33,934 nucleotides of DNA from Defluviicoccus sp. (GTDB lineage: Bacteria > Pseudomonadota > Alphaproteobacteria > MPNO01): the NCBI GenBank assembly GCA_022823775.1, contig JAJEHI010000081.1, forward strand, positions 1 to 33,934, read 5' to 3'. Made by a program: the position numbers and the translations under genes. The notes below the pieces were generated by a model. The model saw only the letters and a program-made list of their open reading frames with translations, did not search any database and was not told where the DNA came from. Each line of letters starts with the position of its first letter. Positions within the stretch are counted from its first letter, which is position 1. Positions 14,336 to 21,979 of this stretch are shown here, one piece after another.

Positions 14336-15376
14336 TCAACCGCCCTCCAGCGCGATGCGGTGGCTATCGAGCAGGCCCGGCGCGCGGGCGGGGTCGCCGC
14401 GGCCCCAGCCGCATTCGGTGGCGATGCCGAAATCGGACACCGTCCGCGACGCGGCGGCGATGCGACGCCTGTCGCCCTCGCGGTCGTCGTGATGGATGAC
14501 TCCGAGATAGAGCTCGCACTCCTCCGGCAGGCGGAGACCGGCGAGCGGCGCGTAATAGGCCGCGTCGTCGCGGTGCTTCGGCGCGGGGACGTGGACGAAC
14601 TGCAGGGACCGCTCCAGCCCGGCGAGGACGCCGTGGACCATCTCGACCGCGTTGGCCAGGTCGGCCGGCATCACCACATGCTCGTCGTTCGGTGTGCCGT
14701 AGCAGAGGTGGTAGCCGAGCTCCGCCGGTTCCGGCACGGCGTTGCCGAGCCGGGCCAGCATGCCGGTTATGTCCTCCTTGTAGCTCTCCGGCCGATTGGG
14801 GAAATACCCTTCCCAGGCCAGCACCTCCTGACAGACGTCCCACTGGATCGCGAGGTCGCCGTGCGGGATCGCGGCGCGGATCTTCGCGAGATCGGCCTTG
14901 AAGGCGCGCTCGTAGGCGGCGAAGAAATCGGTCCGGGAGGCGGGCGAGACGAACCAGTAGCCGACCGCCATCGGCGTCGGCAGGCAGACCTGGAAGCGGA
15001 CCCCGTCGCGCAACTTTCCCGCTTCGCGCATCTCGACGAAGCGTTCGTAAGACGCGATGGCCTCGGGCGCGTAGCCGGGATCGAAATCGACCGTCGCCGG
15101 ATCGATGCCCGGCTTGAAGCGGAACAGCTCCCATTCGCGGATCAGCTTGCCGTCCCACTGGTGGATTCGCGCCTTGTCCTCGTCCGCCGCGACTTCCATG
15201 GCCGGGTGGCTCGCCACCTTGGCGCGCTGCCAGAAGATCCACCGCGCCCGCTCGCCGGTCTCGCCGTCCGGTATCCGCTTCAGGTGCCCGCCGAGGCGCG
15301 CGGCGGTCTCGGCAAACGCGGTCTCGGCGTCGGGGTAGGGCAGGCTGCCGACAAGATGTGCGCAGGTGAGAGGCAT
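14336..15376 (-). CDS. MetE C-terminal-like protein (UROD/MetE superfamily), unknown methyltransferase
   Basis: The 346-residue protein resembles the catalytic barrel of cobalamin-independent methionine synthase without its N-terminal half. It opens with CAHLVGSLPYPD, where MetE has its barrel-opening strand. GYHLCYG (His223, Cys225) matches the MetE zinc ligands His-x-Cys, and ATECGWGRG (Cys322) matches the third, cysteine, ligand in NPDCGLKTR. The MetE Glu ligand position seems occupied by His262 in QFVHVPAPKH, an alignment by eye. ATG at 15376 has AAGGA about 7 nt upstream; a longer open frame lacks conserved sequence. It probably moves a methyl group to or from a thiol or other nucleophile; methionine synthesis itself is not assured. 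It stands alone under its own promoter. Confidence 0.7.
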   Translation of the reverse strand: MPLTCAHLVGSLPYPDAETAFAETAARLGGHLKRIPDGETGERARWIFWQRAKVASHPAMEVAADEDKARIHQWDGKLIREWELFRFKPGIDPATVDFDPGYAPEAIASYERFVEMREAGKLRDGVRFQVCLPTPMAVGYWFVSPASRTDFFAAYERAFKADLAKIRAAIPHGDLAIQWDVCQEVLAWEGYFPNRPESYKEDITGMLARLGNAVPEPAELGYHLCYGTPNDEHVVMPADLANAVEMVHGVLAGLERSLQFVHVPAPKHRDDAAYYAPLAGLRLPEECELYLGVIHHDDREGDRRRIAAASRTVSDFGIATECGWGRGDPARAPGLLDSHRIALEGG

Positions 15377-15397
15377 GGCGGGATCCTTCGAGGGGAA

Positions 15398-15415
15398 ATT
15401 ATATGTCGAATTCGA
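15398..15415 (-). promoter_or_regulatory. Putative -10 box and adjacent palindrome before the MetE-like gene
   Basis: A perfect TATAAT lies on the minus strand at 15403-15398, 22 nt before the ATG at 15376. The palindrome TCGAATTCGA (15406-15415) sits directly upstream of it. No good -35 was seen, so an activator may be needed. The 216-bp stretch up to 15592 holds no other convincing gene. Confidence 0.4.
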
Positions 15416-15592
15416 AATCCAGCCCGGATCGGCCCTCTGACCCGATTTATTCGCCACGCCCTCCCGCCGCGATGAGTAAATCGGATTAAGCTCCCCGAGT
15501 TTCGCACAAGACAATTGCCGTTAAACGAAATCGAATAGCCCGCGCCGCTTCGAAAAACCTCTAATGGTGACGATCCGCCCCACCCCCGGCGC

Positions 15593-16384
15593 TCAGCCCC
15601 CGGCGAGAAACTCCGTTATCGCCTCCGCCACCTCGTCGGGGCGGTCGAACTCGGCCATGTGGCCGGCGCCGGGGATCGTCACGACGGTGGCGGGGCCGGC
15701 GATCGTGTCGGCGATGCGCGCGGCGTAGGACTCCGGCATCACCCGGTCGTCCGCGCCCCGGATCAGCAGCGTCGGGCAGGCGATGCGCGCGAGCCGGGTC
15801 GCCAGCCTGGTGTCGCCGAGCGGCCATAGCAGCCGCGCCGCGGCGTTGTTGGCGCGCTGCATCATGATGTCCCATTCCATCGTTTCGTCCGCATCGTCGC
15901 TGCCGGACGCGGTCCAGGCGTCGAAATCCTCCGGACGGTTGGTCAGCAGCGGCGAGCGTTCGGCGGGGCGCTGGGCAAACACGTCGGCGACCGGCTCGGC
16001 CTCGTCGAACAGGCCGAACGGCGCGATCAGCACCAGCCTGCCGACCGCCCCCGGCCAGACGGCGGCGATATCGGCCGCGAGCGCGCCGCCGGTCGATGCG
16101 CCGACCAGGGCTCCGCCCTCGGCATCGGCGGCGCGATGGGCGTCGCGGGCCGCCAGCAGCCAGTCGACATGCTCGTCCAGCAGATCGGCGGAATGCCCGC
16201 CCGGCGCGCCGGGGAGCGACGGCGCCGCGACGCGATGACACTCGGCGAGACGGTCGAGCACCGGCAACCAGCGGGGCAGCCCGGGGAGGCCCGCGAACCA
16301 GCAGAGTCCGGGGCCCTCCCCCTTCTCCCAGATCCGCAATTCCCCGCCGGATACCGTGGCGGAGCGCTCCGAGTATCCGGTCAT
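15593..16384 (-). CDS. Alpha/beta hydrolase
   Basis: The 263-residue protein has the alpha/beta-hydrolase fold. The nucleophile elbow is GASTGGALA (Ser in G-x-S-x-G), the acid is in LIRGADDRVMP, and the catalytic His is in GAGHMAEFDRP near the C-terminus. An oxyanion-side segment CWFAGLPGLP follows the first strands. Start ATG at 16384 overlaps the stop of the upstream oxidoreductase gene by ATGA, so the pair is translationally coupled. This predicts an esterase, lactonase or C-C hydrolase acting on the product of the flavin oxidoreductase. The usual HG of the oxyanion hole is not obvious, so catalytic detail is uncertain. Confidence 0.87.
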   Translation of the reverse strand: MTGYSERSATVSGGELRIWEKGEGPGLCWFAGLPGLPRWLPVLDRLAECHRVAAPSLPGAPGGHSADLLDEHVDWLLAARDAHRAADAEGGALVGASTGGALAADIAAVWPGAVGRLVLIAPFGLFDEAEPVADVFAQRPAERSPLLTNRPEDFDAWTASGSDDADETMEWDIMMQRANNAAARLLWPLGDTRLATRLARIACPTLLIRGADDRVMPESYAARIADTIAGPATVVTIPGAGHMAEFDRPDEVAEAITEFLAGG

Positions 16385-17628
16385 ACGGCAACCGGCTCCG
16401 GCACCGCGCGGCTCTGGCTCGGCATCGGGTTCGGCCACCAATGGTCTTCCCACTCGTCGTCGAACAGATCGGCGATCTGGGGCAGCACCTTCTCGGCGAA
16501 GAGCTGCGTGTTATGGCGGGTGAGGTCCTTCGACATGTTGCCGAAATGGAGCAGCAGCATCAGGTGGCCGACATTGAGGTTTATCGCCACCTCGCGGAGC
16601 TGGTCGGCGACCTCGTCGGGGCTGCCGACGATCACGTGGCCCTGATCCAGCACGTTGTCCGTGTTCGCCTGGAACGGGCGCGCGGCGATCGCCTGATCGG
16701 CCGCCTTGGTGACCTGCGAGGTGAGGCGCGAACGCACCGTGGCCTCGGAGATATAGCCCGGCGGGCGGGCGAACTTGGGGTCGAGATGGAGGCAGCGGTC
16801 GTAGAAATAGCTCGCCGGCCCGGCATAGAGGTCGACCGCCTCCGCGCGACTCTCGGCGACGCCGACCGCCTGGAGGAAACCGGCGTGATAGGGGTTGGGC
16901 TCGGCCCCCATCGCCTTCATCTCCTCCCAGAAGCCCTTCATCACGCCGAGCCCCGCCTTGTAGCCCCAGTAGGAGAGATAGGCGTAGACGAAATCGTTCT
17001 CGTAGCACATGCGCCAGGTCTCGACCGAGCCGGAGCCCGGCACCCAGACCGGCGGGCGCGGCTTCTGGATCGGCCGCGGCCACGGGTTGACGTAGCGCAT
17101 CCGGTTGAACCGGCCGTTATAGGGGAACGGCTTTTCCTCCCGCCACGCGCGGGTAATCAGGTCGATCGCCTCGTAGTAGCGCGGCCGGAGCAGGCTGGGG
17201 TTCTGGCTGTAGGCATAGCAGGTGTCCATCGGCGTGCCGACCGGGAAGCCCGCGATCAGCCGCCCGCCCGATATGCAGTCGATCATCGCGAACTCCTCGG
17301 CGACCCGGACCGGCGGGTCGTAGAGCGCGACCGAGCTGCCCATCACGCAGATCGCCGAGTCGCGCGTGCGCCTGGCAAGCGTGGAGGCGATCAGGTTGGG
17401 CGAGGGCATCAGCCCGTAGCCGTTGGAGTGGTGTTCGTTGACGCAGATCCCGTCGAAGCCCTGCTGGGCGGCGAATTCGAGCTCGTCCATGAAGTCGTTG
17501 TACATGACGTGCGCGCGCTCGGGATCGAACAGCGCCGGGTCGATCTCGACCCAGACCCCGGGATGCCGCTCCTTAAAGTCGTCGGGCAGCTCCGTGTAGG
17601 GCATCAAATGGAACCACAGAACTTTCAT
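16381..17628 (-). CDS. Luciferase-like (LLM class) flavin-dependent oxidoreductase
   Basis: The 415-residue TIM-barrel protein belongs to the bacterial luciferase-like monooxygenases. It has FDGICVNEHHSNGYGLMPSP near the N-terminus (family EHH motif), ICVMGSSVALYDPPVRVAEE, and ISGGRLIAGFPVGTP, as in F420- or FMN-dependent members. It is longer than the 330-360 residue average because of a C-terminal extension ending in DEWEDHWWPNPMPSQS. It overlaps the following alpha/beta hydrolase gene by four bases. The likely reaction is oxygenation or reduction of a small organic compound with FMNH2 or F420; which cofactor is used cannot be told. Two small genes lie upstream in the same direction. Confidence 0.9.
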   Translation of the reverse strand: MKVLWFHLMPYTELPDDFKERHPGVWVEIDPALFDPERAHVMYNDFMDELEFAAQQGFDGICVNEHHSNGYGLMPSPNLIASTLARRTRDSAICVMGSSVALYDPPVRVAEEFAMIDCISGGRLIAGFPVGTPMDTCYAYSQNPSLLRPRYYEAIDLITRAWREEKPFPYNGRFNRMRYVNPWPRPIQKPRPPVWVPGSGSVETWRMCYENDFVYAYLSYWGYKAGLGVMKGFWEEMKAMGAEPNPYHAGFLQAVGVAESRAEAVDLYAGPASYFYDRCLHLDPKFARPPGYISEATVRSRLTSQVTKAADQAIAARPFQANTDNVLDQGHVIVGSPDEVADQLREVAINLNVGHLMLLLHFGNMSKDLTRHNTQLFAEKVLPQIADLFDDEWEDHWWPNPMPSQSRAVPEPVAV

Positions 17629-17670
17629 CGCGGGACCGGCCTTTCGGTTCGGGAGTTCGTTCCAAGCGTG

Positions 17671-17931
17671 TCAGCTTGGAGTGATCGAGATGTCGAAGAA
17701 CTTCAAGAGAATCTGGAGGATAACGACGATTGCAAATCCGGCCATCACCCAACCGGTCGCCTTGCTTATCTTGTTCTCGACGGCACGCAGCCTCTCGTCA
17801 AGGCCGTCGATTCTCGCGTTGAGCTGGTTGATCCCCTGCATGATCCAGTTCGCTTCGCCCTGGACGAGGACAGGGGGCGCGGTCTGCCCGACTCCCGCGT
17901 CCTCCGGAGTCGCACGTTCGTTATCCGCCAT
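17671..17931 (-). CDS. Small single-span membrane protein with coiled coil
   Basis: The 86-residue protein has a flexible N-terminus (about residues 1-26), a coiled-coil helix INQLNARIDGLDERLRAVEN (34-53), one hydrophobic span GWVMAGFAIVVILQILLKFF (60-79), and a short tail. Its ATG at 17931 lies 11 bp inside the end of the upstream gene, so the pair forms a cassette. The layout recalls small effectors that oligomerise and disturb the membrane, but no family is recognised. It is 42 nt upstream of the luciferase-like gene. Nearby bases are less GC-rich than the flanks. Confidence 0.7.
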   Translation of the reverse strand: MADNERATPEDAGVGQTAPPVLVQGEANWIMQGINQLNARIDGLDERLRAVENKISKATGWVMAGFAIVVILQILLKFFDISITPS

Positions 17932-18193
17932 TGGTATTCAACTTCACGCCGATCCACTCCCAAAGCTGCGAGTCGTGGCGGCCCCAGTACGACGTTACGG
18001 GCATGACGATTCCAGAGGACGCGGACTCGTCCCCCAGTCCGATCGCGGACGCCAATTGCCGTGTCGTCTCGCCCTCGGTCGCAACGAAGAAGCTGTTTCG
18101 ACCGGTTTCGTACCAATTGTCGCCGTACCGCGCCTTGATTTTTTCCCTCACGGGATCGGGATCGGAGACGTCGAAAACCGCGAAAACCTGCAT
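17921..18193 (-). CDS. Small protein, possible Cas2/VapD/SinR-like ferredoxin fold
   Basis: The 90-residue protein begins MQVFAVFDVSDPDPVREKIK and ends in YWGRHDSQLWEWIGVKLNTN. The pattern is a first strand ending in D, a helix, NSFFVATEGETTRQLAS, a hydrophobic strand, then a C-terminal W-W helix. This resembles the fold shared by Cas2, VapD and SinR-like proteins. It is a similarity judged by eye and not a confirmed family. ATG at 18193 has AGGTG upstream; a longer open frame reaches 18541 but looks non-coding. The gene overlaps the membrane protein gene by 11 bp. Possible roles: RNA or nucleotide binding, or toxin or sensor of a two-gene module. There is no CRISPR array or cas gene in the window. 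Confidence 0.65.
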   Translation of the reverse strand: MQVFAVFDVSDPDPVREKIKARYGDNWYETGRNSFFVATEGETTRQLASAIGLGDESASSGIVMPVTSYWGRHDSQLWEWIGVKLNTNGG

Positions 18194-18465
18194 GGTCACG
18201 CACCTATACCGTCTGATTCCCGCGCCCCAGCGGAGTAGCGCCGGTCTGCCTCGTCGGCAGCGCGCCAAGTGTTGACTGTACCGAACTCGATGGGCGGCGA
18301 CCAGTTCGCGGTATGGCACGCCGTTTCGAGGGGTCCGGTTCGAGTATCCGAAGGCGGACCGGCGAGCGCGTTGGCGAAATCGTCCAACGTTCGGCTTTAG
18401 CCACGAACGAGGTGCAACATTGTGGCAGTCACGCACCGCTCCCAGCCAAGCGCCACCCACCGTTT

Positions 18466-18690
18466 TCAGGGAAACAACTTGAGCGCTATGAAGAGAAGCC
18501 CATGGGAGGCGAGGAGGGCTGCGTAAAAGCGCCGTTCCCAAGTCTCCAACGCGGCCACGACATCCGCTTTTAGCGCGTCGAACTCCGTTTTGAAGTCCAC
18601 CGAGTCCGCGCCGCGCATCACGCGTTTGCCGTCGGCCTCCGCCTGCTCATGCTTCGTGCCCGCGTCTTCCATGCGGCGGACGGCGGTCAT
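18466..18690 (-). CDS. CCDC90/DUF1640-like coiled-coil membrane protein, shortened diverged copy
   Basis: The 74-residue frame from ATG at 18690 reads MTAVRRMEDAGTKHEQAEAD, matching LSAARRMEEAGMKREQAEAV of the gene at 18800-19090. It ends with ERRFYAALLASHGLLFIALKLF, matching ERRMYAAVFGVGGLLFAALKLV. The middle part is shorter and the N-terminal FDTL segment is missing. GGAGG sits about 10 nt before this ATG; a start at 18732 is also possible. Likely a tandem duplicate that is decaying or specialised. It keeps one C-terminal membrane span preceded by a helical coiled coil. Biochemical role unknown. Confidence 0.55.
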   Translation of the reverse strand: MTAVRRMEDAGTKHEQAEADGKRVMRGADSVDFKTEFDALKADVVAALETWERRFYAALLASHGLLFIALKLFP

Positions 18691-18799
18691 TCCAGTCTGC
18701 CTCCGCTGCGCCGTCCCGGGACCGCCATGCATGAAGATGCAGGTCGGTATTCCGGCGGGCAGGCAGGCGAACGGGACCGGATCGACCCTCCCACAGGCG

Positions 18800-19090
18800 T
18801 CAGGGAACCAGCTTGAGCGCGGCGAACAGCAACCCGCCGACGCCGAAGACGGCGGCGTACATGCGCCGTTCGCCCGACTGCATCCGGTCCACGAGCTCCG
18901 CTCTAAGCGAGGCCGAGTCCGCCTTGAGCTCGGTCTTCACGTCCGCCAGGTCCGCCTTGGTCGCCAGATCTTCGCGGTCGGCTCCCGCGGCCGAGCGGAC
19001 GGCTTCGGCGACGGCTTCGGCCTGCTCGCGCTTCATGCCCGCCTCTTCCATGCGGCGGGCGGCGCTCAGGGTGTCGAAGGCGGCGATCAT
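18800..19090 (-). CDS. CCDC90/DUF1640-like coiled-coil membrane protein
   Basis: The 96-residue protein begins with AAFDTLSAARRMEEAGMKRE, then QAEAVAEAVRSA, the LATKADLADVKTEL heptad stretch, and ends with one membrane span (about residues 77-95). This is the pattern of the CCDC90/DUF1640 family, widespread in Alphaproteobacteria and distantly related to mitochondrial MCUR1-type proteins. It anchors a trimeric coiled-coil rod in the membrane; no enzyme activity is known. No Shine-Dalgarno sequence is visible and the predicted promoter ends only a few bases upstream, so it may be leaderless. A shortened copy follows 109 bp downstream in the same direction. Confidence 0.78.
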   Translation of the reverse strand: MIAAFDTLSAARRMEEAGMKREQAEAVAEAVRSAAGADREDLATKADLADVKTELKADSASLRAELVDRMQSGERRMYAAVFGVGGLLFAALKLVP

Positions 19091-19096
19091 CGTCCG

Positions 19097-19125
19097 AGTC
19101 TAGCCGAGGCCAGGCTGTTATACAA
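19097..19125 (-). promoter_or_regulatory. Sigma70-like promoter of the CCDC90/DUF1640-type gene
   Basis: On the minus strand TTGTAT (19125-19120), a 17-nt spacer and TAGACT (19102-19097) lie so close to the ATG at 19090 that transcription would start at or next to it, implying a leaderless mRNA. Confidence 0.45.
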
Positions 19126-19138
19126 CCTTGACGTGCAT

Positions 19139-19981
19139 TTATCCTTTCACGAGGGTGTAGGTCTGGGTCTCGGTCGGCAGGCCGGCGAGCGCCGCGGCAA
19201 GATCGTCGGGCGCCGCGCCCTCGTCGCAGGCGGCGAGATAGCGCCCGCTGCACGCCGTTTCCAGCCGGGTGCCCGCGAACGGAAACGGGTCGAGCGCGTA
19301 GACCCCCTCGCCTTTCGGCGTCACCGTCACCTCGGCGTCGGTCGCGGCGTCCCTCGGCACGCAGGTAAAGGTCTCGACCCCCCGGTCGGTCTCGTGGCGC
19401 AGGTTGAAATAGAGCGCCAGCGTGTCGAAGAACTGGAGCTGCTTGTAGTTCTGGACGATGTGCGCCTCCTCGACCCACGCGGCCGTCTCCGGATCGGCGG
19501 CGAGCGTCTCCCTGATCCGCTCCTGGCGCGCGATCTCGCCCTCCAGCATGCGGTCGACTTCCTCGCGGTCGCCGGGCCCGACCGGAATCGAGGTCGACCC
19601 GCCCGCCCGGACGCGGAACTCGGAGAAGCCGTAGCGCGCGTTGTAGAGCCCCCAGGAATGCATCGACGAGATCAGTCCGCAATAAAGGTGGCGGGCCTCG
19701 TTGACGTCGGCGGAGCGCCGCCCGGTATCGGTCCCGCCCGAGACCGGCGCGTTGCCGACCCCGCAGGGCAGGCCGGTGCGCGCATCGAGCACCGGGTCGC
19801 CGTCGAATTCGTCCCAGCCGTAGTCGTGGTGGCTCACCACGTAGACCATTTCCTCGTGCGGCTCGCAGCGTTCGAACTCGTCGTTGCCGAAGGCGCGCAC
19901 GAACTGCCCGCAAAGCGCGTTGTGCTCGCGCATCGAGCAAAGGAAATGCGGCTCCCCCCGCGGGGCGGTCTGGATCATCAT
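19139..19981 (-). CDS. DUF3891-family protein
   Basis: The 280-residue protein opens MMIQTAPRGEPHFLCSMREH, followed by ALCGQFVRAFGNDEF and VVSHHDYGWDEFDGDPVLDA. The spaced His residues and HHDYGWDEFD match the DUF3891 family, a helical fold whose His/Asp cluster resembles a metal site. ATG at 19981 is preceded by GGGAGG about 9 nt away; ATG at 19978 is an alternative, and the frame further upstream has no conserved sequence. The function of this family is not known to me. It is divergent from the luciferase-like gene at 20158 across 176 bp, so both could share control. Confidence 0.8.
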   Translation of the reverse strand: MMIQTAPRGEPHFLCSMREHNALCGQFVRAFGNDEFERCEPHEEMVYVVSHHDYGWDEFDGDPVLDARTGLPCGVGNAPVSGGTDTGRRSADVNEARHLYCGLISSMHSWGLYNARYGFSEFRVRAGGSTSIPVGPGDREEVDRMLEGEIARQERIRETLAADPETAAWVEEAHIVQNYKQLQFFDTLALYFNLRHETDRGVETFTCVPRDAATDAEVTVTPKGEGVYALDPFPFAGTRLETACSGRYLAACDEGAAPDDLAAALAGLPTETQTYTLVKG

Positions 19982-20157
19982 CGCCTCGTCCCTCCCCGAA
20001 ATGCGATGGAGTCGGCCCATTTTAAGCGGAAACCGCGTGCGGCGGATACCGAAAGGCGCCGCCGCGGCCCAGCTTGTAGGCGTCCGCGCGATGGGGCACG
20101 GTTCGAGCGGGGCACTGGCGCCGGGCCTCCGTAAGACCGTTTTCGGGGATGAATGCG

Positions 20158-21225
20158 ATGGAACTCGGACTGAGCCTGCCAACGAAAGCCAATTCCTGGG
20201 AGGTCTGCAAACGCGCCGAGGAGCTGGGCTATACGCACGCCTGGTTCTACGACACCGTGCTGCTCAACGCCGAGGTCTTCGCGGCGATGGGCGCGGCGGC
20301 GGTGAAGACGAGCCGGATCAAGCTCTGCGCCGGGGTCATCATCCCCTCCAACCGGATCGCGCCGGTCACCGCCTCCGGGCTCGCTACGCTGAATGCGCTC
20401 GCGCCCGGCCGCATCGTGTTCGGCGTCTCGACCGGTTTCACCGGGCGCCGCACGCTCGGGCTCAAGCCGGTTACGCTCGCGCGCATGGAGAAATACATCG
20501 CGGTCGTCCACGGGCTGCTGGCAGGCGAGACCGTCGACTGGGACGAGGAAGGCGCGGTCCGCAAGATCCGGCTGATCGACCCGGAACGCGGGCTGGTCAA
20601 CGTCGAGGACCCGATCCCGACCGTGCTGTCGGCGTTCGGTCCCAAGGCGCGACGGCTCACGGGCAAGCTGGGCGCCGGCTGGATCGGCCCGGCCTGCTGG
20701 CCGGAAAAGGAGCAGACCGACCTCGAGGACTATCGCGCCGCGTTCGAGGCGTTCGGCCACGACATCGGGGGCCATCGCGCGATCCTCGGCGCCGGCGGCT
20801 GCGTGCTCGACGAGGGCGAGCCGGCCGACGGCCCCCGCGCCATGGCTCATGCCGGGCCCATGGCCGCGATCGCCTTCCACAATTTGGCGGAAGAGGAGAC
20901 GTTCGGCTCGCTGTTCGGCTCGTCGGACCACTTCCCCTTCCAGGAGGAGCTCGCCGCCTACCGCAAGGTGTACGAATCATACGAGCCCGCCGACGCCCGC
21001 TACCTCGGCAACCACCGCGGCCATCTGATGTATGTCCGCCCGGACGAGAAACATTTGAACGAGAGGGTGATACGCGGGCTGTCCCTGACCGGAACCAAGG
21101 CCGAGCTGGTCGACCGCCTGCGCGGCATCCGGGACGCCGGATACCACCAGGTCATGTACCACACCATGCCCGGCCACGAGAACGAGATGCTGGAACGCTG
21201 GGCGGACGTGATGGAGGCGGTATAG
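20158..21225 (+). CDS. Luciferase-like (LLM class) flavin-dependent oxidoreductase, MER-like
   Basis: The 355-residue TIM-barrel protein begins MELGLSLPTKANSWEVCKRA. It has GYTHAWFYDTVL, IKLCAGVIIPSNRIAPVTAS and LAPGRIVFGVSTGFTGRRTL, which place it in the group of methylenetetrahydromethanopterin-reductase-like oxidoreductases that use F420 or FMN. Two in-frame ATGs lie 9 nt apart; 20158 is preferred because the GGGGAT before 20149 gives it proper spacing. It is not close in sequence to the other luciferase-like gene at 16381, so the two are separate acquisitions and not a local duplication. Substrate unknown. It converges on the Liv operon. Confidence 0.88.
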   Translation: MELGLSLPTKANSWEVCKRAEELGYTHAWFYDTVLLNAEVFAAMGAAAVKTSRIKLCAGVIIPSNRIAPVTASGLATLNALAPGRIVFGVSTGFTGRRTLGLKPVTLARMEKYIAVVHGLLAGETVDWDEEGAVRKIRLIDPERGLVNVEDPIPTVLSAFGPKARRLTGKLGAGWIGPACWPEKEQTDLEDYRAAFEAFGHDIGGHRAILGAGGCVLDEGEPADGPRAMAHAGPMAAIAFHNLAEEETFGSLFGSSDHFPFQEELAAYRKVYESYEPADARYLGNHRGHLMYVRPDEKHLNERVIRGLSLTGTKAELVDRLRGIRDAGYHQVMYHTMPGHENEMLERWADVMEAV

Positions 21226-21236
21226 GCGAAGACGCT

Positions 21237-21259
21237 CGGCCGGAATTGCCGCCCGGCCG
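21237..21259. terminator. GC-rich hairpin between convergent genes
   Basis: CGGCCGG (21237-21243), a 9-nt loop and CCGGCCG (21253-21259) give a perfect 7-bp stem exactly in the 34-bp gap between the luciferase-like gene and the leftward ATPase gene. There is no T-run, so intrinsic termination would be weak. It could serve both strands. Confidence 0.4.
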
Positions 21260-21979
21260 TCACGCGGGGGACGCCGCCCCCAGATAGGCGGCCTGGACGG
21301 AGGGGTCGTCGGCGAGGTTCGCCGCGCTGTCCTCGCCGGTGATGCGGCCGTTCTCCAGCAGATAGCCGCGGTCGGCGATGGCGAGGCTCTGCTTGGCGTT
21401 CTGCTCCACCAGCAGGATGCCGACGCGCGCCTCGCGTACCCTGGCCAGGGTCCTGAACAGTTCGGTGCAGAGCATGGGCGAAAGGCCCAGCGAGGGCTCG
21501 TCCAGCATCAGCATGAAGGGCGCCGACATCATCGCCGTGCCGATCGCCACCATCTGCTGCTGGCCGCCGCTCAGGGTACGGGCCACCTGCCGGCGCCGCT
21601 GGGCGAGCACGGGGAACAGGTCCAGCACCCGCTCCAGGTTTTCGGATTCGGAGGCCCGCGCCCGCCTGGGATACGCGCCGAGGGTGAGGTTCTCGATCAC
21701 CGTCAGGTCGTCGAACAGCCCGCGCCCTTCGGGCACCAGCGCGATACCGCGCTCCACGATCTCGTGCGGCGGGAGCGCGCCGATCTCACGGCCGTCGAGG
21801 GCGACGCCGCCGCCCGCGTCCTTCGCCACCAGACCGGCCACGGCCTTCAGAAACGTGCTCTTGCCCGCTCCGTTGGCGCCCAGCATGGCGACGATCTCCC
21901 CCGCCGCCACCGTGACCGAGACGTCTTCCAGCGCCCGGTGCTTGCCGTAGGCGACCGAGATATGGCGCGCCTCAAACAT
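21260..21979 (-). CDS. livF: Branched-chain-type ABC transporter ATP-binding protein LivF
   Basis: The 239-residue ATPase has Walker A GANGAGKST (residues 34-42), the Q-loop region, signature LSGGQQQMVAIGTAMM, Walker B LMLDEPSLGLSPML and a switch His-like position in GILLVEQNAKQSL. The last feature, QNA, is characteristic of the LivF branch. Its start overlaps the end of livG by 8 bp. It pairs with LivG to power the two Liv-type permeases. It is the last gene of the five-gene operon, ending at the hairpin shared with the convergent gene. Confidence 0.93.
   Translation of the reverse strand: MFEARHISVAYGKHRALEDVSVTVAAGEIVAMLGANGAGKSTFLKAVAGLVAKDAGGGVALDGREIGALPPHEIVERGIALVPEGRGLFDDLTVIENLTLGAYPRRARASESENLERVLDLFPVLAQRRRQVARTLSGGQQQMVAIGTAMMSAPFMLMLDEPSLGLSPMLCTELFRTLARVREARVGILLVEQNAKQSLAIADRGYLLENGRITGEDSAANLADDPSVQAAYLGAASPA

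Noticed and set aside
17671..18193. Remnant of a CRISPR-Cas locus, suggested by the Cas2-like pattern
   Set aside because: No cas1, other cas gene or repeat array is present, and VapD/SinR-like proteins share the same fold.
18345..18360. GGTTCGAGTATCC, resembling a tRNA T-arm, in the 272-bp gap at 18194-18465
   Set aside because: The flanking bases do not form the five-pair stem and no other tRNA arms are present. I see no other gene or structure in that gap.
18194..18541. N-terminal extension of the Cas2/VapD-like gene
   Set aside because: The extra residues look non-coding, and an ATG with a ribosome-binding sequence exists at 18193.
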